From Pseudofrankia asymbiotica (GTDB lineage: Bacteria > Actinomycetota > Actinomycetes > Frankiales > Frankiaceae), in assembly GCF_001983105.1 (NCBI RefSeq), contig NZ_MOMC01000008.1, forward strand, positions 3,542 to 9,582: a stretch of 6,041 nt of DNA, in the 5' to 3' direction. The notes beneath the pieces are model-generated. The model was not told the origin of the DNA and did no database searches. It saw nothing but the letters and a program-made list of their open reading frames with translations. This document shows positions 1-5,014 of the stretch, piece by piece. Every line of letters starts with the position of its first letter. Positions within the stretch are counted from its first letter, which is position 1. A program made the position numbers and the translations under genes.

Positions 1-59
1 ACGGCGACCCGACGACGTGCCCAGAGCCGCCTGACGACCGATGGAGACCAGAGCCGACG

Positions 60-659
60 ATGATGGATGATCAGTTTGGCGCTCCGTCCGTCGCGTGGGC
101 ATTCTCGGCAGACCTTGAGCTTCCCGAGGGGAGTCCACTGACGCGGATTGGTCCGGCAGCGTCCGCCATGGTCGGACATCCGGCTCGGCGCCGGATCGAG
201 AGCCTGGTAATGGCGGCACTCGCCGAGCTGGGTGCCGTCGCCCGGTGGATGACGGTCACCGTCGAGGGCGCGGACAACGCGGAGCTGGACCGGGCGCGGG
301 TGTGGCTGGCGGAGGGCCGGCTCACCGCGGCGGAGGCGGGTCGGCGGCTGGGAACCCGGATAGCGGAACAGGACCTCCCGGGCTGGGTCAGCGGCTGGTT
401 GGTCTCGGCACGCCGCCGTAGTGGTGGAACGACCACCGCCCTGGCGTACCCGGCGATGGACCCGGCCGAGACTGCCGTCGGCCTCGCGAGCTGGCTGCAG
501 GATGCGCTCGCCGATGGCGGCATCTCGGAGCCGGTCCCGCCGTGCGCGGGGCACCCGCATCCCATGGTCCCGACGGTGCACGAGGCGGCGCCCTGGTGGT
601 CCTGCCCGGTGGGAGACCTCGTCCGCCCCTGGCAGACACGTCCCGCCACCGTGGCCTGA
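60..659 (+). CDS. Hypothetical protein with C-terminal CxxHxH...CP motif
   Basis: The product is a 199-residue protein whose function I do not recognise. The frame has a high G/C third-position bias over most of its length, which supports real coding. Residues 40-150 look helical and rich in Ala, Arg and Glu, with no signal peptide or membrane segment. The C-terminus has C162-A-G-H165-P-H167-P and then W179-W-S-C182-P. This 'CxGHPHP ... WWxCP' pattern resembles the tail of other uncharacterised actinobacterial proteins and could form a small metal-binding knuckle, although it has only two cysteines. The start is not certain: ATG codons occur in tandem at 60 and 63, and the only nearby purine-rich site (GGAG, 43-46) is 13 bases upstream of the first. 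The first 40 codons are less GC-biased than the rest. The gene stands alone on its strand, with a 376-bp gap before the next confident gene. Confidence 0.75.
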   Translation: MMDDQFGAPSVAWAFSADLELPEGSPLTRIGPAASAMVGHPARRRIESLVMAALAELGAVARWMTVTVEGADNAELDRARVWLAEGRLTAAEAGRRLGTRIAEQDLPGWVSGWLVSARRRSGGTTTALAYPAMDPAETAVGLASWLQDALADGGISEPVPPCAGHPHPMVPTVHEAAPWWSCPVGDLVRPWQTRPATVA

Positions 660-683
660 GGCCGCCGCCGCTTCGGGTGAACA

Positions 684-710
684 GGGCCGCGGCCGGCACG
701 GCATGGGCCC
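684..710 (+). terminator. Candidate stem-loop after the first gene
   Basis: About 25 bases after the stop codon, GGGCC (684-688) can pair with GGCCC (706-710). Inside it, GCCG (692-695) pairs with CGGC (699-702) around a 3-base loop. A perfect 10-bp palindrome, GGCCGCGGCC (685-694), overlaps the left arm. There is no T-tract, which is common for actinobacterial terminators. In DNA this GC-rich, short complementary arms arise easily by chance, so this is only a candidate. Confidence 0.3.
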
Positions 711-742
711 GTCGACGTGATCGGCCTGGCTCACCGACGGAG

Positions 743-1027
743 ATGTCTGGGCCGCAGACGAGTCACGCGAGTTCCGGAGAACAGTCAGACGTGGCGCGCC
801 GCGTGCCGCGTGGCGTCTGGCTGATCGTCGGCCTGCTGGCGGTGGGGGCTGGAGACGGTGGTTGGAGGGGCATGGGGCGCGTTCCGCGGGCGCGTTTCCG
901 CGGGCGGTTTCGGGGGCGGCGGCTCGCGGCGGGGGCCGGGCGCGATCGGGCGGCGCCGTCGGTGGCAGCCGCGTGGGCGCCTGGTTTTCGTGGTGTCAGG
1001 CTGTGGCCCTCACGACGAGACGGTTAA
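743..1027 (+). CDS. Doubtful short ORF with one hydrophobic segment
   Basis: An ATG directly behind ACGGAG opens a 94-codon frame. Its first 36 residues look protein-like: a polar start, then R-R-V-P-R-G followed by VWLIVGLLAVGAG at about residues 26-38, the pattern of a small membrane anchor or uncleaved signal segment. Third codon positions are mostly G or C up to about base 850. After that the translation becomes a low-complexity Arg/Gly/Ala string with no folded-domain character. The TAA stop (1025-1027) runs into the ribosome binding site of the next gene. It may be a small membrane protein, the remnant of a longer membrane or secreted protein that lost its frame, or chance. No homologue is recognised. 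Confidence 0.25.
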   Translation: MSGPQTSHASSGEQSDVARRVPRGVWLIVGLLAVGAGDGGWRGMGRVPRARFRGRFRGRRLAAGAGRDRAAPSVAAAWAPGFRGVRLWPSRRDG

Positions 1028-1030
1028 GGA
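1026..1030 (+). promoter_or_regulatory. Ribosome binding site of the oxidoreductase
   Basis: AAGGA sits 5 bases before the ATG at 1036. It decides the start: the same frame is open with an ATG from 862, but that 58-residue extension is low-complexity Arg/Gly/Ala and the NAD-binding fold begins just after residue 10 counted from 1036. Confidence 0.7.
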
Positions 1031-1035
1031 TCAAG

Positions 1036-2052
1036 ATGGCGACGTTTTCCGCGCGGGACGGGCAGGTTCTGCGGATCGGGGTGCTCGGGGCGGCGCGGAT
1101 CGCGCCGGCGGCGCTGATCCGTCCGGCGGCGGCTGTGGACGGGGTCGAGGTCGTCGCGGTCGCCGCGCGGGAGGAGGCGCGGGCGCGGCGGTTCGCGAGC
1201 CGGCACGGCGTCCCCCGCGTCCTGGCGGACTACGACGCGGTCGTCGACGACGACGAGGTCGACGCCGTCTACATCCCGCTGATCCCCTCCGCGCACGCCC
1301 GCTGGACGATCCGGGCCATCGAGGCGGGCAAGCACGTGCTGTGCGAGAAGCCGTTCACCGCGAACGCCGACGAGGCGCTCGCGGTGAAGGAGGCGGCGGA
1401 CCGCGGCGGCGTGGTCGTGATGGAGGCGTTCCACTGGCGCTACCACCCGCTCGCCGCCCGCCTGCTGGAGATCGTGTCGAGCGGTGAGATCGGGCCGGTG
1501 CGGCACGTCGCGGCCCGCCTCGTCATCCCGATTCCGAACCGGCGCGACATCCGCTGGCAGCTCGCCCTCGGCGGCGGCGGCCTGATGGACATCGGCAGCT
1601 ACGGGGTCCACATGATGCGGACGGTCGTCGGCTCCGAGCCCGCCGTCGTCTCGGCGGCCGCGCGGACCCGGCTGCCCGACGTCGACCGCTACCTGACGGC
1701 GGACCTGCGGTTCGACGGCGGTGTCACGGGCCGGCTGGAGACCGGCATGTGGGCGTGGCCTGGCCTGGCGCTGAACCTGGTCGTCACGGGGGAGCGGGGC
1801 GAGGCCCGGGTCTTCAACCCGCTCGCCCCGCAGATGTACCACCGCCTGACGGTGAGGACCGACCGGCGGCGGCGCGAGAAGGTGCCGGGTGAGAGCACCT
1901 ACACCCTGCAGCTGCGGGCGTTCCAGGATGCCGTCCGGCAGGGAAAGCCCGTGCTCACCCCGCCCGCCGACGCCCTCGCGAACATGCGGGTGATCGACGA
2001 CATCTACCGCGCCGCCGGCCTGCCACCCCGACCATCCGCCTGCGCCACCTGA
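1036..2052 (+). CDS. Gfo/Idh/MocA family NAD(P)-dependent oxidoreductase
   Basis: The product is a 338-residue cytosolic dehydrogenase of the glucose-fructose oxidoreductase/inositol dehydrogenase family, whose members oxidise or reduce a hydroxyl/keto group on sugars, cyclitols or dihydrodiols with NAD(P). Residues 12-22 form the first beta strand and glycine-rich loop (R-I-G-V-L-G-A-A-R-I-A) of the Rossmann fold. The family signature E104-K105-P106 follows 'AIEAGKHVLC' and supplies the conserved catalytic lysine. The second domain carries G-G-G-G-L-M-D185-I-G-S-Y-G-V-H192, giving the usual Asp and His of the active site. The 'F-H-W-R-Y-H-P' segment near 132 and 'MDIGSYGVH' recall the dihydrodiol/xylose dehydrogenase branch, but the substrate cannot be assigned. 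The length is normal for the family and no key residue is missing. It appears to be transcribed alone and converges with the hydrolase gene. Family assignment is firm; substrate is open. Confidence 0.93.
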   Translation: MATFSARDGQVLRIGVLGAARIAPAALIRPAAAVDGVEVVAVAAREEARARRFASRHGVPRVLADYDAVVDDDEVDAVYIPLIPSAHARWTIRAIEAGKHVLCEKPFTANADEALAVKEAADRGGVVVMEAFHWRYHPLAARLLEIVSSGEIGPVRHVAARLVIPIPNRRDIRWQLALGGGGLMDIGSYGVHMMRTVVGSEPAVVSAAARTRLPDVDRYLTADLRFDGGVTGRLETGMWAWPGLALNLVVTGERGEARVFNPLAPQMYHRLTVRTDRRRREKVPGESTYTLQLRAFQDAVRQGKPVLTPPADALANMRVIDDIYRAAGLPPRPSACAT

Positions 2053-2073
2053 GCGCTCCACTGGTCGCGGAGG

Positions 2074-2092
2074 GCCGCCAGCCGCTGGCGGC
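2074..2092 (+). terminator. Hairpin downstream of the oxidoreductase
   Basis: GCCGCCAG (2074-2081) pairs perfectly with CTGGCGGC (2085-2092) around a 3-base loop, 21 bases after the oxidoreductase stop codon. The register can also slip to pair GGCCGCC with GGCGGCC. An outer arm GGAGGGC (2069-2075) is complementary to GCCCTCC (2110-2116), so larger alternative folds exist. There is no T-tract. Its position between convergent genes fits a transcription terminator. Confidence 0.55.
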
Positions 2093-2112
2093 GGCCTGAC
2101 GCCGTCGGTGCC

Positions 2113-2155
2113 CTCCAGTGGTCGACATCCGGCCCTCGGGATACGACCGCTGGAG
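2113..2155. terminator. 12-bp inverted repeat between convergent genes
   Basis: CTCCAGTGGTCG (2113-2124) faces CGACCGCTGGAG (2144-2155). On the plus-strand RNA all 12 positions pair, with one G-U wobble; on the minus-strand RNA that position becomes an A-C mismatch. The loop is 19 bases, and ATCC/GGAT (2127-2130/2139-2142) near the loop base can pair in an alternative register. The element lies about 60 bases past the oxidoreductase stop and 48 bases past the hydrolase stop, so it could end transcription from both sides. Confidence 0.5.
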
Positions 2156-2203
2156 TGCACAAGCCGCGATCACCACGCGTGGGGCGGCGCCGTGGCTTCG
2201 CGG

Positions 2204-3229
2204 TCAGGAGGGAAAGGCGAAGTCCCGGATCAGGGCGGTGAGGGCGAGGGGCTGGTCGCTCTGGACGGCGTGGCCGGCGGCGGGGACGACCTCGTAGCGG
2301 GCCGACGGGAGACGGCGGCGGAACTCGTCGGCGTCGGCGTCGGCGACGAACTTCGACTCGCCGCCGCGGACCAGCATCGTCGGCACGGTGATCGCGTCGA
2401 CGTCGGCCCAGAGCCGGCCCATGTCGTGCCAGTCCTCCGCCCCCGCCGGTGCCGGGCCGAACAGGTCGTAGCGCCAGGTCCACATCCCGTCGGGGCGGCG
2501 GTAGGCGTTGTGCCGGACCCCGCGGCGCACCCCGGCGGCCGCCCGGTAGGGGCTCAGCGCGATCGCCGTGTCGGCCATCTCCTCGAACGACGCGTAGGTC
2601 GGCTGGCCGCCGACGAGGGCGACGGTGCCCTGCTCGGCCCGCGTCAGGCGCTGGCGCGTGTCGCTCACATGCGGCGTCACGTCGACGATGACGGCGCGCC
2701 GGCACAGGTCGGGGCGCTTGGCGGCGAGGTGGATGAGGGTCGCGCCGCCCAGCGACATGCCGACGACCACGGCGGCGTTCGGCGCGAGCGCCGGCAGCGC
2801 CACCTCCAGCGCCTCGACGTTGCGCCACGGCCCGTAGTCGCGGTCCGGGCGCCGGTAGGAGTGACCGTGGCCGGGCAGGTCGACGGCGATGGCCGGGCGG
2901 CCGAGCGCGAGCGCGACATAGTCCCAGGTGTGGGCGTTCTGCCCGCCGCCGTGCAGGAACACGATCTCGGGCTCGGCGCCTGGCCCGACCGCACCCCAGC
3001 GGATGTAGCTCAGCTCCCGGCCTGGCTCGACCTCCAGGAGCCCGCGGCCGACGTCGGGCCGCCCGGGGAACGGGATCCCGATCTCCGCGGCGTTCTCGTG
3101 CAGAAAGCCGAACTCGTCGTAGTCATCCGCCGCGGGCCCGTCATCCGCCGCGGGCCCGTCGTCCGTCGTGGGCTCGTCGTCCGTCGTGGGCTCGTCGTCC
3201 TGCGTCGGGCGGTGCTCCGACCGGGTCAT
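2204..3229 (-). CDS. Alpha/beta hydrolase with acidic repeat N-terminus
   Basis: The product is a 341-residue alpha/beta-hydrolase-fold enzyme without signal peptide, so probably cytosolic; esterase, lactonase or C-C hydrolase activity cannot be told apart. Residues 11-36 are an acidic low-complexity segment made of DDEPTT twice and DDGPAA twice, which is not part of the fold. The catalytic domain starts near residue 60: H93-G-G-G forms the oxyanion-hole loop, D117-L-P-G-H-G-H-S is the usual strand-4 motif, G157-M-S159-L-G-G is the nucleophile elbow, and H320 in A-A-G-H is the catalytic base. The acid is unclear: in R-G-G-E-S-K-F-V (288-295) a Lys occupies the place where many relatives have Asp, so E291, D297 or D183 (V-D-V-T-P, after strand 6) may serve. 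The ATG overlaps the stop of the upstream SepF-like gene as ATGA and lacks its own clear ribosome binding site, which indicates translational coupling. Confidence 0.92.
   Translation of the reverse strand: MTRSEHRPTQDDEPTTDDEPTTDDGPAADDGPAADDYDEFGFLHENAAEIGIPFPGRPDVGRGLLEVEPGRELSYIRWGAVGPGAEPEIVFLHGGGQNAHTWDYVALALGRPAIAVDLPGHGHSYRRPDRDYGPWRNVEALEVALPALAPNAAVVVGMSLGGATLIHLAAKRPDLCRRAVIVDVTPHVSDTRQRLTRAEQGTVALVGGQPTYASFEEMADTAIALSPYRAAAGVRRGVRHNAYRRPDGMWTWRYDLFGPAPAGAEDWHDMGRLWADVDAITVPTMLVRGGESKFVADADADEFRRRLPSARYEVVPAAGHAVQSDQPLALTALIRDFAFPS
3122..3193 (-). repeat. Four-copy 18-bp in-frame tandem repeat
   Basis: Four 18-base units lie head to tail inside the hydrolase gene: units at 3122-3139 and 3140-3157 are identical to each other, and units at 3158-3175 and 3176-3193 are identical to each other; the two types differ at a few positions. 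A degenerate fifth unit may follow (3194-3211). Because the period is a multiple of three, copy changes keep the frame, adding or removing six acidic/proline-containing residues. Confidence 0.9.
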
Positions 3230-3501
3230 GGCCTGAAACGTTCGTGCTCGGACCTGGTCGGGGTGCGCTCGCCCGACAGGAAGTACACGCCCTCCGCCAG
3301 TCTGAGGGGCGAGGTGCCGATCCCGAAGCCGACGCCGGCGAGAAAGTCGACCACCCGTCGGCGCGCCTCGTCGTCCGCGGGCCGGACGTCCACGATCACC
3401 GCGCCGCTCGTGCGGACGTCGCGCGCGGCGGGCGCCACGTCCCGGTACTCATGGATGACGAAGACGGGGGCGCCGTCCGCTGGTTCCACCGCGACAGTCA
3501 T
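3226..3501 (-). CDS. Short SepF-like protein (SepF/DUF552 domain)
   Basis: The product is a 91-residue protein matching the globular domain of SepF, the FtsZ-binding division protein of Gram-positive bacteria. Residues 19-77 follow the family pattern: Y19-R-D, G33-A-V-I-V-D-V, a helix R47-R-V-V-D-F-L-A-G56 (the VDFLxG signature), F59-G-I-G and the closing strand G71-V-Y-F-L-S. The conserved glycines that build the SepF dimer core appear present. Unlike canonical SepF it has no N-terminal amphipathic membrane-targeting helix and no long linker, so it is better read as a SepF-like paralogue than as the division gene itself; the usual ylm/ftsZ neighbours are also absent. The start is supported by GAGGAG (3511-3516) 9 bases upstream. 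The stop shares bases with the hydrolase start (ATGA), making a two-gene unit. Whether it binds FtsZ, true SepF or something else is unknown. Confidence 0.83.
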   Translation of the reverse strand: MTVAVEPADGAPVFVIHEYRDVAPAARDVRTSGAVIVDVRPADDEARRRVVDFLAGVGFGIGTSPLRLAEGVYFLSGERTPTRSEHERFRP

Positions 3502-3510
3502 TCCACACCA

Positions 3511-3516
3511 CTCCTC
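3511..3516 (-). promoter_or_regulatory. Ribosome binding site of the SepF-like gene
   Basis: GAGGAG on the minus strand lies 9 bases before the ATG at 3501. It supports this start over much longer open extensions of the same frame, which run antisense through the P450 gene and have no domain character. Confidence 0.7.
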
Positions 3517-3683
3517 GGCGCCTGGGCACGGGCCACGGGTCCGGCTGGGGGTCCCGCTCCTGCCAACGTCGGCCGGGGCGGGAACATTGCGCGCTTCCGG
3601 CACTGGTTCACGCGGGCCATCGTGCGCGGACCCGAGGTGAGCGATATTGGCTGTGCGGCACGCGTCACATCCCACCGGCGGTC

Positions 3684-3689
3684 GGGAGG
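3684..3689 (+). promoter_or_regulatory. Ribosome binding site of the P450 gene
   Basis: GGGAGG lies 7 bases before a GTG at 3697. It fixes a GTG start for the P450; the frame is open far upstream, but that extension is antisense to the SepF-like gene and unlike any P450 N-terminus. Confidence 0.8.
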
Positions 3690-3696
3690 TCCAGCG

Positions 3697-4962
3697 GTGA
3701 CAGTCACGAACCAGGACTCGGGCTCGGATCCGGACGCGGCGACCGGCCCCGGGGCCGACGCGTCGGCTGGCCGGGGTGAACTCTCCTACGACCCGTACGA
3801 CCCGGTCATCGACGCCGACCCGTACCCGGTCTGGCGGCGGCTGCGCGACGAGGCACCGCTCTACTACAACGAGAAGTTCGACTTCTACGCGCTGAGCCGG
3901 TTCGACGACGTCGAGGCCGGGCTCTCGGACTGGCGCACCTACCGCTCGGGTCGCGGCTCGGTTCTGGAGTTCATCAGGGCGAGCCTGGAGGCGAAGCTGG
4001 AGATGCCGCCGGGCCTGATCCTGTTCGAGGACCCGCCGGCGCACACCGTGCACCGCGGCATACTTTCCCGGGTCTTCACCCCGAAGAAGATGCTGGCGCT
4101 GGAGGCGAAGGTCCGGGAGTTCTGCGTGCGCAGCCTCGACCCGCTCGTGGGCGCGGGCCGGTTCGACTTCGTCGGGGACCTCGGCGCGCCGATGCCGATG
4201 CGCACGATCGGCTACCTGCTAGGCATCCCCGAGGACGACCAGGAGTCGATCCGGGCGGGGATCGACCGCGGCCTGCGGCTTACCGGCGACGCTCCCGATC
4301 CGGCGCCCAGGATGAGCGACGGCGCCCAGTACGCCGAGTACATCGACTGGCGGGCCCGCAACCCTTCGGACGACCTGATGACCGAGCTGCTGACCACCGA
4401 GTTCGAGGACGAGACGGGGACGATCCGCACCCTCACCACGGCCGAGATCCTCGTCTACGTGAACCTGCTGGCGGCGGCCGGCAACGAGACGACGACGAGA
4501 CTGATCGGCTGGGCCGGGACGGTGCTCGCCGAGAACCCCGACCAGCGCGCCGAGCTCGCGGCCCACCCCACGCTGATCCCGAACGCGGTCGAGGAGCTGC
4601 TGCGCTACGAGGCGCCGGCGCCCGCGCACGCCCGGTACGTCGCCCGGGACGTCTCGCACCACGGCCAGCCGGTCCCGGAGGGCAGCGTCATCGTCTTCCT
4701 CGTCGGCTCGGGGAACCGGGACGAGCGCCGCTACCTCGACCCCGACCGGTTCGACATCCACCGCGACGTCGGCCGCCACCTCACGTTCGGCTACGGCATC
4801 CACCACTGCCTGGGCGCGGCGCTCGCCCGCCTGGAGGGTCGGGTCGCGCTGGAGGAGGTGCTGCGGCGCTTCCCGACGTGGGAGGTCGACTGGCCGGGCG
4901 CCGCCCGCGCCCGCACGTCGGTGGTCCGCGGCTGGGAGTCACTCCCGGTCATCACCGGCTGA
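3697..4962 (+). CDS. Cytochrome P450 monooxygenase
   Basis: The product is a 421-residue soluble bacterial P450, a heme-thiolate monooxygenase that inserts one oxygen atom from O2 into an organic substrate using electrons from a ferredoxin and its reductase. All landmarks are present: D41-P-Y-P-V-W-R-R-L-R at the N-terminal helix A, the helix C region D112-P-P-A-H-T-V-H-R, the I-helix oxygen-activation motif A261-G-N-E264-T265-T, the K-helix E300-L-L-R303, and the heme loop F364-G-Y-G-I-H369-H-C371-L-G with Cys371 as the iron ligand. There is no membrane anchor, and the first 30 residues are a disordered Asp/Gly/Ala-rich leader. Length is typical (about 400-420). No ferredoxin or reductase gene lies in the window, so redox partners must be encoded elsewhere. 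It is divergent from the SepF-like/hydrolase unit. The subfamily and substrate (steroid, fatty acid, natural product or xenobiotic) cannot be set from sequence by eye. Confidence 0.97.
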   Translation: MTVTNQDSGSDPDAATGPGADASAGRGELSYDPYDPVIDADPYPVWRRLRDEAPLYYNEKFDFYALSRFDDVEAGLSDWRTYRSGRGSVLEFIRASLEAKLEMPPGLILFEDPPAHTVHRGILSRVFTPKKMLALEAKVREFCVRSLDPLVGAGRFDFVGDLGAPMPMRTIGYLLGIPEDDQESIRAGIDRGLRLTGDAPDPAPRMSDGAQYAEYIDWRARNPSDDLMTELLTTEFEDETGTIRTLTTAEILVYVNLLAAAGNETTTRLIGWAGTVLAENPDQRAELAAHPTLIPNAVEELLRYEAPAPAHARYVARDVSHHGQPVPEGSVIVFLVGSGNRDERRYLDPDRFDIHRDVGRHLTFGYGIHHCLGAALARLEGRVALEEVLRRFPTWEVDWPGAARARTSVVRGWESLPVITG

Positions 4963-4974
4963 GTGTGCGTCTCG

Positions 4975-5000
4975 CGCTCCGCAATAGGTGGTGCGGGGCG
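4975..5000 (+). terminator. Stem-loop between P450 and ATPase genes
   Basis: CGCTCCGCA (4975-4983) pairs with TGCGGGGCG (4992-5000): nine pairs with one G-U wobble and an 8-base loop. It starts 12 bases after the P450 stop and ends 14 bases before the stop of the convergent ATPase gene, in a gap of only 52 bases. On the opposite strand the wobble becomes an A-C mismatch, so it should work better for the P450 transcript. No T-tract follows. Confidence 0.55.
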
Positions 5001-5014
5001 GTGGCCCGGGCGCG

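Larger units (their letters stand above)
660..1035. other. Intergenic region upstream of the oxidoreductase
   Basis: These 376 bases hold no confidently recognised gene. They contain the candidate stem-loop at 684-710, a weak short ORF (743-1027), and from about 850 onward an extremely G-rich stretch. In that stretch TTCCGCGGGCG occurs twice with a 14-base period (882-892 and 896-906) and a third degenerate copy follows. Open frames run through in all three plus-strand registers because stop codons are scarce at this GC content, so openness alone is not evidence of coding. The promoter of the oxidoreductase presumably lies here, but I could not pick out convincing -35 and -10 boxes. Confidence 0.5.
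2056..2155. repeat. Three copies of a CTCCAGTGGTCG-like 12-mer
   Basis: CTCCACTGGTCG occurs at 2056-2067 and CTCCAGTGGTCG at 2113-2124 (one difference); CTCCAGCGGTCG occurs on the opposite strand at 2144-2155. The CCA-S-TGG core is itself nearly palindromic, so any two copies can pair. The second and third form the inverted repeat listed separately. No coding potential is seen in the interval. Confidence 0.6.
3502..3696. promoter_or_regulatory. Divergent control region, SepF-like unit and P450
   Basis: These 195 bases separate two divergent genes, so promoters for both directions should lie here. The most AT-rich spot is CGATATTGG (3642-3650), with GAACATTGC (3581-3589) next; neither makes a convincing full promoter with a spaced -35 box. 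GTGCGGCAC (3653-3661) is a small palindrome that could be half of an operator, and CACGGG is repeated at 3527-3532 and 3534-3539. Promoter function is inferred from gene arrangement only. Confidence 0.45.

Noticed and set aside
2..34. Possible C-terminal tail of an upstream plus-strand gene ending at TGA 32-34
   Set aside because: Only ten codons are visible and any frame may end by chance here; nothing identifies a protein.
862..1035. Longer N-terminus for the oxidoreductase starting at the ATG at 862
   Set aside because: The 58 extra residues are low-complexity Arg/Gly/Ala, the NAD-binding fold begins right after the ATG at 1036, and that ATG has AAGGA 5 bases upstream.
1024..2160. Long minus-strand open frame opposite the oxidoreductase
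   Set aside because: It is the antisense shadow of a gene with intact Gfo/Idh/MocA motifs; the translation is Arg/Val/Gly/Asp-rich with no fold signature.
2108..3640. Long plus-strand open frame of 510 codons across the hydrolase region
   Set aside because: It is antisense to the hydrolase and SepF-like genes, both of which show clear family motifs; its translation has no domain character and arises from scarce stop codons in GC-rich DNA.
3244..3696. N-terminal extension of the P450 frame upstream of GTG 3697
   Set aside because: It overlaps the SepF-like gene on the other strand and the intergenic region, lacks P450 character, and a strong GGGAGG site stands 7 bases before the GTG.
3502..4053. 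N-terminal extension of the SepF-like frame into the P450 gene
   Set aside because: It runs antisense to P450 coding sequence and has no domain; the ATG at 3501 has GAGGAG 9 bases upstream.
5004..5011. GCCCGGGC palindrome near the end of the ATPase gene
   Set aside because: An 8-bp GC palindrome is expected often at this base composition and it shows no partner element.
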